A DNA stretch of 64,000 bases from Cyanobacteria bacterium RI_101 (GCA_016471375.1 WGLZ01000031.1:1-64000), one strand, 5' to 3'. Positions 33,426-43,514 are shown, numbered from the stretch's first letter. Notes: a model not told the origin generated them from the sequence alone. Numbers and translations are program-made.

Positions 33426-33947
33426 ATGCCCCGTAGCCAACGCAACGATAACTTCATCGACAAGACCTTTACGGTGATGGCGGACATTATCCTTAAGGTT
33501 CTGCCCACCAACTCCCAAGCCAAGGAAGCCTTTGTTTATTACCGGGACGGCATGTCCGCCCAGGCGGAGGGGGAGTACGCCGAAGCTCTGGAGAACTACG
33601 AAGAAGCTCTGCGCCTAGAAGAAAATAGCAACGACCGCAGTTATATCCTTTATAACATCGCCCTGATCCACGCCAGCAACGGCGAACATGAGCGGGCCCT
33701 GGGCTACTATCAGCAGGCCATTGACCTTAATCCCCAGATGCCTTCGGCGCTGAATAACATTGCCGTGATCTACCACTATCAGGGTGAAAAAGCCAAAGAA
33801 GCCGGTCAGGAGGAAGAAGCGGAAGCCCTCTTTGACCGGGCCGCGGAATACTGGAAACAAGCCGTGCGCCTAGCGCCGAATAACTACATCGAAGCCCAAA
33901 ATTGGCTGAAAATTACCGGCCGCTCGGAAATGGACGTCTTTTTTTAA
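33426..33947 (+). CDS. ycf3: Photosystem I assembly protein Ycf3
   Basis: 173 residues, full length. Ycf3 is a thylakoid-associated TPR chaperone that assists assembly of PsaA/PsaB into photosystem I. Three TPR units are visible ([62 protein letters not shown]), and the conserved ends [20 protein letters not shown] and [15 protein letters not shown] are intact. It is followed by gatC after 33 bp of CCCCAAT-type repeat. Confidence 0.97.
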   Translation: MPRSQRNDNFIDKTFTVMADIILKVLPTNSQAKEAFVYYRDGMSAQAEGEYAEALENYEEALRLEENSNDRSYILYNIALIHASNGEHERALGYYQQAIDLNPQMPSALNNIAVIYHYQGEKAKEAGQEEEAEALFDRAAEYWKQAVRLAPNNYIEAQNWLKITGRSEMDVFF

Positions 33948-33980
33948 TCCCCAACCCCCAATTCCTAACCCCCAACCCCA
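33948..33980. repeat. Heptamer-like CCCCAAT/CCCCAAC repeat before gatC
   Basis: CCCCAAC-CCCCAATT-CCTAA-CCCCCAAC-CCCA runs into the gatC ATG. It fills the entire ycf3-gatC gap, leaving no Shine-Dalgarno sequence in front of gatC. Confidence 0.65.
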
Positions 33981-34277
33981 ATGCTCGACTCCGCCCAAGT
34001 CCGTAAAATCGCCCACCTGGCTCGCCTAGAGATTACCCCCGCCGAAGAAGCCCAATTTGCGCCCCAATTGAGCGGCATCCTCGACTATTTTGAACAACTG
34101 GGGGAACTAGACACCGAAGGGGTAGAGCCGATGACTCGGGCCATTGAACTCAGCAACATTACTCGGGCCGACCAACGCGCCGATTACCCCGACCGGCAGG
34201 CTCTGCTCGATCAAGCGCCGGAGCCGGAGGGGGACTTTTTCCGAGTGCCCCGTATTTTAGCGAGCGACGAGGGCTAA
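33981..34277 (+). CDS. gatC: Aspartyl/glutamyl-tRNA amidotransferase subunit C
   Basis: 98 residues. GatC stabilises the GatAB amidotransferase that converts Glu-tRNA-Gln (and Asp-tRNA-Asn) to the amidated forms. Family features are [45 protein letters not shown] and the C-terminal FFRVPRIL. The start directly follows CCCCAAC repeats. The stop overlaps the stop of the convergent ABC-F gene by 4 bp. Confidence 0.95.
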   Translation: MLDSAQVRKIAHLARLEITPAEEAQFAPQLSGILDYFEQLGELDTEGVEPMTRAIELSNITRADQRADYPDRQALLDQAPEPEGDFFRVPRILASDEG

Positions 34278-35974
34278 CGGGCCGCTTTCTTGGCCCGTTC
34301 TTTGGCTTTCTTGGCCGCCTGTTTCTCCGCCTGTCGTTGGGCTTCCAATCGGCGCTGTTCCGCTTCTTTTTCCTCGGCTAACTTGTCTAAATAGTAGTGA
34401 TAATCGCCGAGATAGGTTTTAAATTCGCCATCCCGGATTTCCACAATCTTATTGGCCACCTGGGAGATGAAATAACGGTCGTGGGAGATTAAAACCACTG
34501 TGCCGTCGTAGGTTTTCAGCGCTTCCTCCAACATTTCCTTGGCGGGAATATCGAGGTGATTGGTCGGTTCGTCTAGGATTAAAAAGTTAGCGGGAGTAAG
34601 GAGCATTTTCGCCAGCGCCAACCGAGCCTTTTCGCCGCCGCTGAGCGCCGCCACCGATTTAAAGACCGTCTCGCCGGTGAATAAAAAGCGTCCCAATAGG
34701 GTGCGGACTTCTTCGTTTTTCCAGTCCGGGACTTCCTGGTGAATCGTCTCCATCACTGTTTTTTCTAGATCCAACGCTTCCGCTTGATTTTGCTCAAAAT
34801 AACCGGGAATAATATTGTGTTTTCCCAGTCGAGCCACGCCTTCCTGGGGTTGCTCTAATCCCATTAACAAACGCAAAATCGTGGATTTTCCGGCGCCGTT
34901 GGGGCCCAGAAACGCGATGCGGTCGCCTCGGGTAATCTCTAAATTAGCGCCGAGGAAGAGAATTTTATCCTCATACCCGTGGGTTAAATCCTCAATGACC
35001 GCGACCTCTTCGCCGCTCCGGGGCGCCGGGGGAAAGTGAAATTTGAGCGAGCGGACGTCGCCCACCGGCGCTTCAATGCGCTCGATTTTTTCCAGTTGCT
35101 TTTCCCGACTTTTAGCCTGGGTGCTTCGGGTGGCGCTGGCCCGGAATTTATCCACAAAGGCCTGTTGTTGGGCCAGGTCTTTTTGTTGGCGCTCGTAGGC
35201 GCTTTCCTGAGCGACGCGGTTTTCCGCTTTTTGAGTCAAGTAATGGGAATAATTGCCGAGGTAAGTGGTAGAAACGCCCCGCTCTGTTTCCACAATTTTG
35301 GTGCAGAGACGGTCTAGAAATTCCCGGTCGTGGGAAATAATCACCATGGGGGTTTTCAAACCTTTAAGGTAAGTTTCTAGCCACTCAATGGTTTCCAGAT
35401 CCAGGTGGTTGGTCGGCTCGTCTAGCAGTAATAAATCCGGCTCCTGTAGGAGAATTTTGGCCAAACTCAGACGCATTTGCCAACCGCCGCTGAAGGAACT
35501 GACTAGGCGCTCGCCGTCCTCTAGCTCAAAGCCCACCTCCGGCAAAATCTTGTCAATCTGGGACTCCAACCGATAGCCGTCCAGCGCCTCAAATTGACGG
35601 TGTAAACGGTCTAATTCATGGATTAAGCGGTCTAGGGTCTCCGGGTCGGCGCTGTCCATTTGATGATGAATCTCATGGGTCTGTTCTTGGACTTGATTGG
35701 CTTCCCCAAAGACCGTCCACAATTCCTCTTTAACCGTCCGGGCCGGATCGACGTCAAATTCCTGGGTTAAATAGGCCATTTTCAGCGCCGCCGGGCGGAT
35801 AATCTCCCCCGCGGTCGGCTCCACCTCTCCCATAATGATCCGCAGTTGGGTCGATTTGCCGGCGCCGTTGACTCCCACCAGCCCGACCCGTTCTTCCGGT
35901 TTCACCTCCCAAGTGACGTCCTTCAGGACTTCGCCTGTGGGGTAAATTTTACGGATATGCTCAAGACGCAACAT
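34274..35974 (-). CDS. ABC-F family ATP-binding protein
   Basis: 566 residues with two ABC ATPase domains and no membrane segments. Walker A motifs GVNGAGKST and GPNGAGKST, signatures [16 protein letters not shown] and [15 protein letters not shown], and Walker [13 protein letters not shown] are all intact. The charged linker between the domains and a Lys/Arg/Ala-rich tail ([16 protein letters not shown]) are typical. ABC-F proteins act on the ribosome, relieving stalling or modulating translation. The exact subfamily (Uup/YdiF/EttA) is not resolved here. Confidence 0.93.
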   Translation of the reverse strand: MLRLEHIRKIYPTGEVLKDVTWEVKPEERVGLVGVNGAGKSTQLRIIMGEVEPTAGEIIRPAALKMAYLTQEFDVDPARTVKEELWTVFGEANQVQEQTHEIHHQMDSADPETLDRLIHELDRLHRQFEALDGYRLESQIDKILPEVGFELEDGERLVSSFSGGWQMRLSLAKILLQEPDLLLLDEPTNHLDLETIEWLETYLKGLKTPMVIISHDREFLDRLCTKIVETERGVSTTYLGNYSHYLTQKAENRVAQESAYERQQKDLAQQQAFVDKFRASATRSTQAKSREKQLEKIERIEAPVGDVRSLKFHFPPAPRSGEEVAVIEDLTHGYEDKILFLGANLEITRGDRIAFLGPNGAGKSTILRLLMGLEQPQEGVARLGKHNIIPGYFEQNQAEALDLEKTVMETIHQEVPDWKNEEVRTLLGRFLFTGETVFKSVAALSGGEKARLALAKMLLTPANFLILDEPTNHLDIPAKEMLEEALKTYDGTVVLISHDRYFISQVANKIVEIRDGEFKTYLGDYHYYLDKLAEEKEAEQRRLEAQRQAEKQAAKKAKERAKKAAR

Positions 35975-35977
35975 AAA

Positions 35978-36150
35978 TAATTAGGAAGTTAAGGAATTAG
36001 GAAGTTAGGAAAGGACTTTTACGAGGCTGTTTAACAAGGGTTAATCCCGGCTTTATCCCCCCTAACCCCCCTTAGAAAGGGGGGAACCGCGCTCAAAGTC
36101 CCCCTTACAAAGGGGGATTGTTCCACTGAGCCTGCCGAAGTGTAGGGGGA
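35978..36150. repeat. AT-rich heptamer repeat plus family C/D palindromes
   Basis: AATTAGGAAGTTAAGG-type repeats (35982-36010) are followed by CCCCCCTAACCCCCCTTAGAAAGGGGGG and CCCCCTTACAAAGGGGG hairpins (36055-36117) and a CTGAGCCTGCCGAAG fragment. This fills most of the 253-bp gap between the DUF4336 gene and the ABC-F gene. No coding potential is seen. Confidence 0.6.
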
Positions 36151-36227
36151 TTCACACCGATAGCTAGGGACTTTTCAAAGATACTCTCACCCCGAGGACT
36201 CAGGCATTTTAACGCAATCCGGGGGAG

Positions 36228-37439
36228 TCAAGATCTGGATCTCGCGGTTACGGCGCCGGGCACCAAACGAGAGCGAGTGAGCCAACGGTCGATGGTTCGC
36301 AAACTTTGCAGATCCGCTTCCGGTAAAGGATGGGGATCGGAGACTAAAAACTCTTTTTCTAACGATAACCCCCGTTCGAGGAAGGCGAAGGCCCGGCGAA
36401 AATCCTCCGGCCCCGCCGGAATCGGCGCTTGGAAATGGGCGGGGATGATCTGTTGAAAATCCCAGGCGCTAACCCGCGACCTCCAGGCTAAAACCCCCTG
36501 AGGATCGCGATTGAGAATCAATTCCCGCAAAATCGGCGCCACAAAGGGACGCCCCCCGCCCCGCAGGCGCTCAAAACTCTGGCGCCAGTCGGTTCGCCAC
36601 TGGAAGGGATAGAGGCCGAAGTAATTTTGGGGACGGCGCCGGGGAACCTGACTTGCGTCTCGGAAAACTAGGCCCCAGTCGGGAACCTTGAGGGCGTTGG
36701 CTTGGAAATAGAGGGCGAAAAGACAAATTCTCTGCCAGCCTTTGCTCCGTTGGCTGGGGGTATCCGTTATCTCCTCCAACGCGCCGTCCCGAGCGTGGAA
36801 GAGGAGGGGATAGGGGTCTAGCTCCACAATGGGGGGCGGGGTTTCCGGCAGAGCGACGATCAAATCCGTCAGTAGTAGGGAACGAGTCCTGCGATGGTAG
36901 AGCGCCGTTTCCCCAAATTGCCCTAATCTCAGATCTAAGGGGCCGTAGATTTGGTAGTCAAACTCTGGAAAAAAGGGCGCTTCTTCCGGCTGAGCGGGAA
37001 GGGTCTGGGCGCGCCCTGGGGGAAAGCCCAACCAACTCAGGGGCAGATTCAGGGGAAAACTCCACTGCCCCGGCGCCGCGTAAACGAGCGCCTGGGGACA
37101 AGCTCGGGCAAGGGGCGCCGCGAAAACCTTGTGCTCTAACCCGGAGAGGGTCGGTTGGATGATGTATTTAACGGGGCCGTATTGATCGACCAGTTCTTGG
37201 AGTAACTGTAAACACTCCCCCGTCGGCGCGACGGCGCCGTAGAGCAACAGTCCGCCGGTTTCCAAGCGAATCGCCGCCATCCGGGTGGGCATCGCCACAT
37301 AAAAAATGCCCTGAATCTGCTCAAAGCTCCAAATCCAGTCCTTGACGAGGGTCTGGCGCAGAGTCCGGCGCTGGCCGTAGGGGTGGATGGGCAACAAATA
37401 CCAAAAAGGAACCCGGCGCTCTGGGGAAGGGGACAACAT
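36228..37439 (-). CDS. DUF4336 domain protein
   Basis: 403 residues, cytoplasmic. The sequence resembles the DUF4336 family of cyanobacteria and plants, a metallo-beta-lactamase-like fold without a full metal site. It starts with WSFEQIQGIFYVAMPTRMAAIRL, and the GGLLLYGAVAPTGECLQLLQELVDQYGPVKYIIQPTLSGLEHKVFAAPLA block is the most typical part. The C-terminal half has the W-x-F-Q-Q-I-I-P-A-H-F element. The biochemical role is unknown. Confidence 0.8.
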   Translation of the reverse strand: MLSPSPERRVPFWYLLPIHPYGQRRTLRQTLVKDWIWSFEQIQGIFYVAMPTRMAAIRLETGGLLLYGAVAPTGECLQLLQELVDQYGPVKYIIQPTLSGLEHKVFAAPLARACPQALVYAAPGQWSFPLNLPLSWLGFPPGRAQTLPAQPEEAPFFPEFDYQIYGPLDLRLGQFGETALYHRRTRSLLLTDLIVALPETPPPIVELDPYPLLFHARDGALEEITDTPSQRSKGWQRICLFALYFQANALKVPDWGLVFRDASQVPRRRPQNYFGLYPFQWRTDWRQSFERLRGGGRPFVAPILRELILNRDPQGVLAWRSRVSAWDFQQIIPAHFQAPIPAGPEDFRRAFAFLERGLSLEKEFLVSDPHPLPEADLQSLRTIDRWLTRSRLVPGAVTARSRS

Positions 37440-37697
37440 AACCCAATCATTCCGAAATCTCTTTCCACTTTACGCTCTTCTCCGGCGCTTCTGGTACCCC
37501 GTGGATATTACGGAGAAAATTGGTTAGAATAATCGGCGATAATATAGGGTATCCTAGGCTTGTCTAGGGCAAGTAGTCTATCAGTAGCTCAGAAAAGTAG
37601 AGAGCGCTTGTTGGACGCGCTAGCCATAGTCGTAACGCTTCCTCAAGCCAGTTTTTAAATTCTTGTTTCCTCCGTCAACGCCGCCAGCGAGCCATTT

Positions 37698-38264
37698 ATG
37701 TCCCAGTCCGCGTTCAATCCAGAACATCCGGTGGCCAGAACCCATATTAACGTCATGGAGTCTTTGGTTTATGCGGAAATCGAACGACAACTCAAGTTTT
37801 ACCCCAAAAACCTACGGAGCTACCTCAACACCGTAGAGGTGGCCACCTACGCCCTCAACCGCCTGCCGCCCCTCTACGCCTCCAGCAAAATGGGGCAGGA
37901 GCAACAGCGCCGTCTGGGGGAAAGACAATACCGGGAGCAAATTTTATCCGTGGTGCGCCGGGCCATCGCGGCGGTGGAGCGAGATCCTCTGCGGAGTTCC
38001 ACCCCCATTGTCTCCGATCTAGAAATGCAGTACGAAGAAGCGAAGCAGACCCTTTACGGTCTTCAGGAATTACTCCAGGATTATGGTCTGCTGGAATATC
38101 CTAATCAAATTCTCACCTGGTCCAACTGTTTAGGGGTCTTGAAAAAGGCGCTCCAGCGCCTAACCAAAGCCCAATCCCGTCTGACAATTCCGCCCCCGCC
38201 CCCTTTACCGGCGCCGCCCCCCAGAAGTCAACGAATCATCGACCCCAAGGGAACGCTTTGGTAG
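37698..38264 (+). CDS. ComFB domain protein, possible c-di-GMP receptor
   Basis: 188 residues. The N-terminal 125 residues match the ComFB family (NVMESLVYAEIERQLKFYPKNL, LNTVEVATYALNRLPPLYASSK); members in cyanobacteria have been described as c-di-GMP-binding regulators. The C-terminus has a proline-rich stretch (IPPPPPLPAPPPRSQ). The 258-bp upstream gap is A+T-richer, with TAGAATAATCGGCGATAATATAGG near 37525, which may contain the promoter. Together with the GGDEF protein at 18960 it hints at active c-di-GMP signalling in this organism. Confidence 0.85.
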   Translation: MSQSAFNPEHPVARTHINVMESLVYAEIERQLKFYPKNLRSYLNTVEVATYALNRLPPLYASSKMGQEQQRRLGERQYREQILSVVRRAIAAVERDPLRSSTPIVSDLEMQYEEAKQTLYGLQELLQDYGLLEYPNQILTWSNCLGVLKKALQRLTKAQSRLTIPPPPPLPAPPPRSQRIIDPKGTLW

Positions 38265-38303
38265 TCGGTCGGCTAACTTGAAGCCGCGCGACCCAGGAGA
38301 GAT

Positions 38304-39686
38304 TTACGGAGATTCCCGAACAGCGCCGGGCGTCTCTAAAGCAGGCTCTAAGGCGCCGAGACGTTGGGGGGAATAACCCTGGAACCAGCGCCAGACGAGA
38401 TAGCCCGCCAGGGCGGTCATGTAGCCAATCAGGGAGAACCAAAGGAGGTGGTTATTGTGGAGCCGCCAAGCCAGCGCCGCGAGGGGTAAAAAACCGGCGC
38501 CGAAGGCCCAGAGGACGGCGTTTCTGAGAATTTCCACCTGTTTGAGGCCGATAAAATAGCCTTCCATCATAAAGGCGAAGGCGGTAATCTCCAGCAGGGG
38601 CAGGAGCCAAAAACTGTAGTCGCTCAAGTTTTGGTTAATTTCCTGATGATTGGTGAGCAAACCAAAGACCTGCTGGGGCAAGAGCAGGGTCACTAAAGCA
38701 AAGCCCAAGGCGATCGCTAAAGTAATACAGATAGAAACGCCCAAAAGCGGCGGGATCTGGCTCCACTCTCCCTTGCTTTTCAAATTACCGATCATGGCCT
38801 GCATGGTCATGCCCAACCCCTGAACAGTGAACTGGCTCAGGAAGGCGATCTGTAAAAGCAGACCGTTTTGAGCCAAAACTTCCGTGCCGAAGAGGGAACT
38901 GAGATTGGTAAAAATGGCAAAGACGCTAATCAGCAGGATAAATCGCACTAAAATATTGCTCTTTAAAATCACCGCCTCCCGCAGAGCGCCCCAGTCTTGA
39001 AGTTGGGGCCGAATTTCCGGCCAATACCGCCAGGGTTTCAGCGCCGCGATCCCGACCAAGCCCACCCCCAGCGCCAGGTATTGGCTCAGCGCCGTGGCCA
39101 AACCGGCGCCGTAGCTGGCCCAGCCCCAGCGATTGATCATCAGGTAATCCAAACCCACGTTGCTGAAGTTCCCCATCAAGGAAAGCCAGAAGACCCAGCC
39201 ATTGCGCTCCTGTCCTAAAAACCAGCCGATAATGACAAAATTCAACAACACCGCCGGCGCTCCCCAGACCCGCCCAAAGAAATAATCCGAGCCGGAGGCC
39301 TCCACGGTGGGAGCGCCGCTGAGGAGAAAAAAGCCTCCCTGGGCGATGGGGATTTGCAGAATTAAGATCCCGAGGCCAATGCCTAGGGCCACCAAGGCGC
39401 TACGGATGCCCGCTAGGCAAACCCCCGCCTGGTCGCCGGCGCCGGAGGCCTGGGCCGTGAGCGCCGTGGAACTGGTTCTGAGAAATTTCAGCACCCGGTA
39501 GAGGTAATCAAAGAGAATGGAGCCGAGGATAACTCCCGCCAGATAACGAATATCTTCTAGATGTCCTAGAAAAGCGGTGTCCACCAGCCCCGCCAGGGGC
39601 ACCATCAGATTGGAAAGAACGCTGATACTCGCCAGACGGGCGAAACGGGGCAAAAAGGAATAGGAGGGGGGCAAGGAAAGGGCCAT
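38304..39686 (-). CDS. MATE-family efflux transporter (DinF-like)
   Basis: 460 residues from the ATG at 39684-39686 (MALSLPPSYSFLPRFARLASISV). An open frame extends upstream to 39869, but those residues do not look like the family. Twelve hydrophobic segments are visible, with the N-terminal family element NLMVPLAGLVDTAFLGHL. MATE proteins export cationic compounds in exchange for Na+ or H+; the DinF branch is common in cyanobacteria. Substrate unknown. It is convergent with the comFB-like gene. Confidence 0.9.
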   Translation of the reverse strand: MALSLPPSYSFLPRFARLASISVLSNLMVPLAGLVDTAFLGHLEDIRYLAGVILGSILFDYLYRVLKFLRTSSTALTAQASGAGDQAGVCLAGIRSALVALGIGLGILILQIPIAQGGFFLLSGAPTVEASGSDYFFGRVWGAPAVLLNFVIIGWFLGQERNGWVFWLSLMGNFSNVGLDYLMINRWGWASYGAGLATALSQYLALGVGLVGIAALKPWRYWPEIRPQLQDWGALREAVILKSNILVRFILLISVFAIFTNLSSLFGTEVLAQNGLLLQIAFLSQFTVQGLGMTMQAMIGNLKSKGEWSQIPPLLGVSICITLAIALGFALVTLLLPQQVFGLLTNHQEINQNLSDYSFWLLPLLEITAFAFMMEGYFIGLKQVEILRNAVLWAFGAGFLPLAALAWRLHNNHLLWFSLIGYMTALAGYLVWRWFQGYSPQRLGALEPALETPGAVRESP

Positions 39687-39872
39687 AGGGGGAGGACGTT
39701 CACCTCGAAGGTAATTTATCTTAAAAAATATTTCCCCATTTGGACGCGCTGGCCCGCTTCGGCGCCGCGGTTTGCTCTCTCTAATCCCCCCCAACATTGC
39801 CTCAGCGCCGCTATAGCCTAAGATCAAGCCTGATATCTTAATCCGAAGAGACGACCCCTGGGAGCGCAAAAG

Positions 39873-41837
39873 ATGAAAAGCCTATGGAATGACGCGGAGG
39901 CCCGGCGCTATCCGGGGGAATTGGGACAACGGGTCTATACCTCCCGGCTGTTGGGGCGGGAACCGGCGCTGGTGTTGCATGGCGGCGGCAATACTTCCGT
40001 CAAGGTTAAGGAGAAAAACTTACTGGGGGAAGTAGAAGAGATTTTGTATGTTAAGGGCAGCGGTTGGGATCTGGCCACCATCGAAGCGGCGGGCTTCGCG
40101 CCGGTGCGAATGCCCCGGCTATTGCAATTAGCGGCCTTGCCAAACCTCAGCGACCCGGAGATGGTCAACGAACTAAAAACCCAGACCACCCGGGCCTCGG
40201 CGCCGACCCCTTCCGTAGAAACCCTCCTCCACGCCCTTTTGCCCTATAAATATGTGGACCATACCCACGCCGACGCCGTGGTGACGATAACCAACACCCC
40301 CCAGGGGCGCCAACGGATTGAAGACCTCTACGGCGACCGACTGGTAATTATTCCCTACGTCATGCCGGGGTTTGACCTGGCGAAACTCTGCACCCAACAG
40401 TTTCCCGCCCAGGCGGGCCCCCAAACTGCCGGTATGGTGTTGATGAACCACGGCATTTTTTCCTTTGGGGAAACGGCCCAGGAAGCCTACGAGCGCATGA
40501 TTGCATTCGTCAGTCTGGCGGAAGACTATTTAGCCAACCATCAGGTTTGGAACTTCAGCCATCCCCAACCCAAACCCCCCAGCGCCGACAGCGCCCCGAT
40601 TTTAGCCCAACTACGGGCCGACCTCTCCCGCGCCGCGGGTTTCCCGATGATTCTCCAACAGGACGCCGGCGCTCGTTGTTTGGCCTTCGCCCAGCGCCAA
40701 GATTTAGCCCAAATCGCTCAACAGGGCCCCGCCACCCCGGATCATGTGCTACGGACAAAACGCTTACCGCTCCTAGGGCGGGACGCGGCTCAGTACGTTC
40801 AAGATTATCAAACCTATTTTCAAACCCACAATCTCGGGGACAAAACCCCCCTCGATCCGGCGCCGCGGGTGATCCTCGATCCAGAATTGGGTCTCTGCTC
40901 CGCCGGTAAATCTGTCAAGGACGCGGCTATGGTCGGGGATATTTACCGTCAGACGATGGATATTATCGAACGGGCAACAAACCTAGAGGCCTACCAGGCG
41001 CTGAGCGCCGCGGAGATTTTTGCGGTGGAGTACTGGGATTTAGAGCAGGCGAAATTACAAAAAACTGGTTCAGTTCCGCCGTTTCAAGGGGAAGTGGTCT
41101 TGATCACCGGCGCCGCCTCCGGTATCGGCAAGGCCTGCGCCGAGGTCTTCCTGCAACAGGGCGCCGCGGTGGTCGGATTAGATCTGCAACCGGGGATCGA
41201 GGATTTATACCAGCGGCCGGACTATTTAGGCATTGTCTGCGATTTAACCGACCCGACGGCCTTGCAAGCGGCTCTAAAACAATCCATTTGTCGCTTTGGC
41301 GGTCTGGATATGTTGGTTCTCAACGCCGGTATTTTTCCCCCCTCCCGCCCCATCTCCGACCTCGGCGCCGGGGAATGGCAAAAGACGATGGCTATTAATC
41401 TGGACGCCAATTTAACCCTCCTGCGGGACTGTTATCCCTACCTAAAACTGGCGCCCAGGGGCGGGCGAGTCGCAGTCATCGGGTCCAAAAACGTGCCGGC
41501 GCCGGGGCCGGGTTTAGCGGCCTATTCCGCTTCCAAGGCGGCGCTGAACCAACTGATCCGAGTGGCGGCGCTGGAGTGGGCCTCCCAGGGGATTCGCCTA
41601 AATACGCTCCACCCCAACGGGGTTTTTGACACCGGCTTCTGGAACGAGGAGGTCATTCAAGCCAGGGCGAGTCATTACGGGTTAACCGTTGAACAGTATA
41701 AAACAAATAATCTGCTCAAAGTGGAAGTCACCAGTCAAGATGTGGCCAAACTGGCGGCGGCGCTCTGTAGTCCCCTCTTCGCCAAAACCACCGGCGCTCA
41801 AATTCCCGTGGACGGCGGCAACGACCGGGTCGTTTAA
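39873..41837 (+). CDS. Bifunctional class II aldolase / short-chain dehydrogenase
   Basis: 654 residues. The N-terminal class II aldolase/adducin domain (1 to about 390) has GGGNTSVK, DHTHADAVVTITNT with the metal-binding His pair, and NHGIFSFG. The C-terminal SDR domain (about 405-654) has the TGAASGIG nucleotide-binding motif, LNAGIF and the catalytic YSASK. The architecture equals that of rhamnulose-1-phosphate aldolase/lactaldehyde dehydrogenase fusions, but the true sugar substrate is not evident. No rhamnose pathway genes are near. Confidence 0.92.
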   Translation: MKSLWNDAEARRYPGELGQRVYTSRLLGREPALVLHGGGNTSVKVKEKNLLGEVEEILYVKGSGWDLATIEAAGFAPVRMPRLLQLAALPNLSDPEMVNELKTQTTRASAPTPSVETLLHALLPYKYVDHTHADAVVTITNTPQGRQRIEDLYGDRLVIIPYVMPGFDLAKLCTQQFPAQAGPQTAGMVLMNHGIFSFGETAQEAYERMIAFVSLAEDYLANHQVWNFSHPQPKPPSADSAPILAQLRADLSRAAGFPMILQQDAGARCLAFAQRQDLAQIAQQGPATPDHVLRTKRLPLLGRDAAQYVQDYQTYFQTHNLGDKTPLDPAPRVILDPELGLCSAGKSVKDAAMVGDIYRQTMDIIERATNLEAYQALSAAEIFAVEYWDLEQAKLQKTGSVPPFQGEVVLITGAASGIGKACAEVFLQQGAAVVGLDLQPGIEDLYQRPDYLGIVCDLTDPTALQAALKQSICRFGGLDMLVLNAGIFPPSRPISDLGAGEWQKTMAINLDANLTLLRDCYPYLKLAPRGGRVAVIGSKNVPAPGPGLAAYSASKAALNQLIRVAALEWASQGIRLNTLHPNGVFDTGFWNEEVIQARASHYGLTVEQYKTNNLLKVEVTSQDVAKLAAALCSPLFAKTTGAQIPVDGGNDRVV

Positions 41838-41904
41838 AGCTGGAGTCACATTTATGTCTTATATGTCTTAATTTTATAACCCGCATCACTTCGGGAGGGC
41901 TATC

Positions 41905-42984
41905 GTGGTAAGTCGTATCCATCGCTCTGCCATGAATCTGCTTACGTCCTTGCTCCGACCTGCGATCGCCGAAGCCGTCCCAACGCCTATGGGTTTTACG
42001 GATACTGTCAGCGTCAGTCTCTCTCTCTCCTCTGGGAATGTGTTGGAAGACGGCGATAGTAACTTAGTTTATACCTTTGCCCGCACAGGCTCCCTTGCCA
42101 ACGCTCTGACTGTCAAATACAAAATTTCAGGAACAGCTACCATCGCGGATTACGCCGGAGCGACCCCGGGAGGGTATAAAACCTTAGTCTTTGCCCCGGG
42201 TTCCAGCGTTTCAACCCTAACCCTTGATCCGCGGGCAGACGCCATCGTCGAGAAAGACGATACCATTTCTTTAAGCCTATTGAGAGGCGCTGGTTACACT
42301 ATCCAAACCATGGGAGCGGTAACTGGAACCATCCTTAACGACGATAACGCCGATATTGAGCTTGATCAGTTAGCGCGGCCCAACTTGCCGCCGGGATCCC
42401 CTTTCCGTTACGTAATCGTCACCAGCGAGGTTCGCCCCGGCTATCAGGCGGGAATCCAAACCTACAATCGGTTCGTTAACGCGGTCGCCAAGGATGAAGA
42501 CTCTTTAGTCAGAAATGTGGCCGGAAACTGGAAAGCCATCGCCTCCTACCATGGCGCTAACGCTATTGATAACACCAAAACGAATTGGGCGACGCAAGCG
42601 GATTTAGAAGGACTTCCCCTCTACAGAATTGACGGCGTAAAAGTAGCCGATAGCTATCGCGATTTATGGGATGGCTCCCTCGACGCGCCCATCAACTTAA
42701 CCGAAAAAGGCTACTTTTTGCCCGAAAACACCTTAGTTTGGACAGGAACTAACGCCATTGGCATGGGAGGCGACAACATTGATATCATTACCAGAAAAAA
42801 ACACTGGATCGGTAAAAAAAATGTTCCCGGCGGCGCTCAAGCCAATTTAATCGGAAGCGGATTAGCCGATGTGGGAGTGAGTTCCGCGGTCGATTATCAA
42901 TGGGTTAACTCGTTTACGGCTACCGCCTATCCCGCCACTATGGAGAACCCCTTATACGCCGTCTCTTCGGTGCAATTTGCCTAA
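41905..42984 (+). CDS. Calx-beta domain protein with unassigned C-terminal domain
   Basis: 359 residues from GTG 41905, placed by a GGAGGG Shine-Dalgarno at 41894-41899; an ATG at 41932 is the alternative. Residues of about 30-150 are a Calx-beta Ca-binding repeat (VLEDGDSNLVYTFARTGS, DDTISLSLL, GTILNDD). Residues of about 160-359 form a Trp- and Asn-rich domain I do not recognise (VTSEVRPGYQAGIQTYNRFVN...). No clear signal peptide or PEP-CTERM tail is seen. The DNA is A+T richer than its neighbours, lacks GGCGCC and contains one of the two HIP1 octamers I noticed, suggesting a different history. Confidence 0.75.
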   Translation: MVSRIHRSAMNLLTSLLRPAIAEAVPTPMGFTDTVSVSLSLSSGNVLEDGDSNLVYTFARTGSLANALTVKYKISGTATIADYAGATPGGYKTLVFAPGSSVSTLTLDPRADAIVEKDDTISLSLLRGAGYTIQTMGAVTGTILNDDNADIELDQLARPNLPPGSPFRYVIVTSEVRPGYQAGIQTYNRFVNAVAKDEDSLVRNVAGNWKAIASYHGANAIDNTKTNWATQADLEGLPLYRIDGVKVADSYRDLWDGSLDAPINLTEKGYFLPENTLVWTGTNAIGMGGDNIDIITRKKHWIGKKNVPGGAQANLIGSGLADVGVSSAVDYQWVNSFTATAYPATMENPLYAVSSVQFA

Positions 42985-42986
42985 AT

Positions 42987-43466
42987 TCAAGTTCTGGCTT
43001 TTTTGGGCGGAGAAGAGTCTCGACACCGGCGTCGGGACTCGTCCGTCTCATTCCGCCAAACCATCGTCGTCGAGGAATTTTCCTCAAATCCGAGGCGTTC
43101 GTAGAAGCCTTTTCCCTGGGTTGTGGCGAGATAAACCCGCTCCACCCCCGCCAGATGGGGATGGTCTAAAAGCGTCCGCACCAATCGGCGCCCTAAACCG
43201 GCGCCTTGATACTGGGGGTGAATGACCACGTCCCAGAGCATGGCCCGATAGACTCCGTCGGAGGTGGCCCGACCAAAGCCAATAAGCTGGTCTTCTCGCC
43301 AGAGACCCGCCACCGGATAACTGTGGGCCAGCGCCCTTTGCAAGTCCTCTAAAGAGCGGTTTTGGGCCCAGGAGGCCGTTAAATTTAACAGCGCCTGAAG
43401 CTGAACCAAGTCAATGTCCTGGGCGTCTAGGGAAAAGCGAAAAGAACAACAGTCCATAGAGGGCAA
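42987..43466 (-). CDS. GNAT-family N-acetyltransferase
   Basis: 159 residues; MDCCSF, three codons in, may be the true start. The acetyl-CoA-binding motif A is clear in VVIHPQYQGAGLGRRLVRTLL, followed by ATTQGKGFYERLGFEE typical of the fold. The sequence resembles cyanobacterial and plastid GNATs of the serotonin/lysine acetyltransferase group, but the substrate cannot be read from sequence. The stop is 2 bp from that of the convergent Calx-beta gene. The Arg/Lys-rich tail (RRRCRDSSPPKKART) looks like read-through beyond the conserved domain. Confidence 0.88.
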   Translation of the reverse strand: MPSMDCCSFRFSLDAQDIDLVQLQALLNLTASWAQNRSLEDLQRALAHSYPVAGLWREDQLIGFGRATSDGVYRAMLWDVVIHPQYQGAGLGRRLVRTLLDHPHLAGVERVYLATTQGKGFYERLGFEENSSTTMVWRNETDESRRRCRDSSPPKKART

Positions 43467-43514
43467 GGGCGCCGGGAAGAAAGGGAAAAGTTAATCCCCA
43501 GAATCATAGCGGAA

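Noticed and set aside
39687..39869. N-terminally extended MATE transporter
   Set aside because: The added 61 residues include no family features; the ATG at 39686 fits the normal start.
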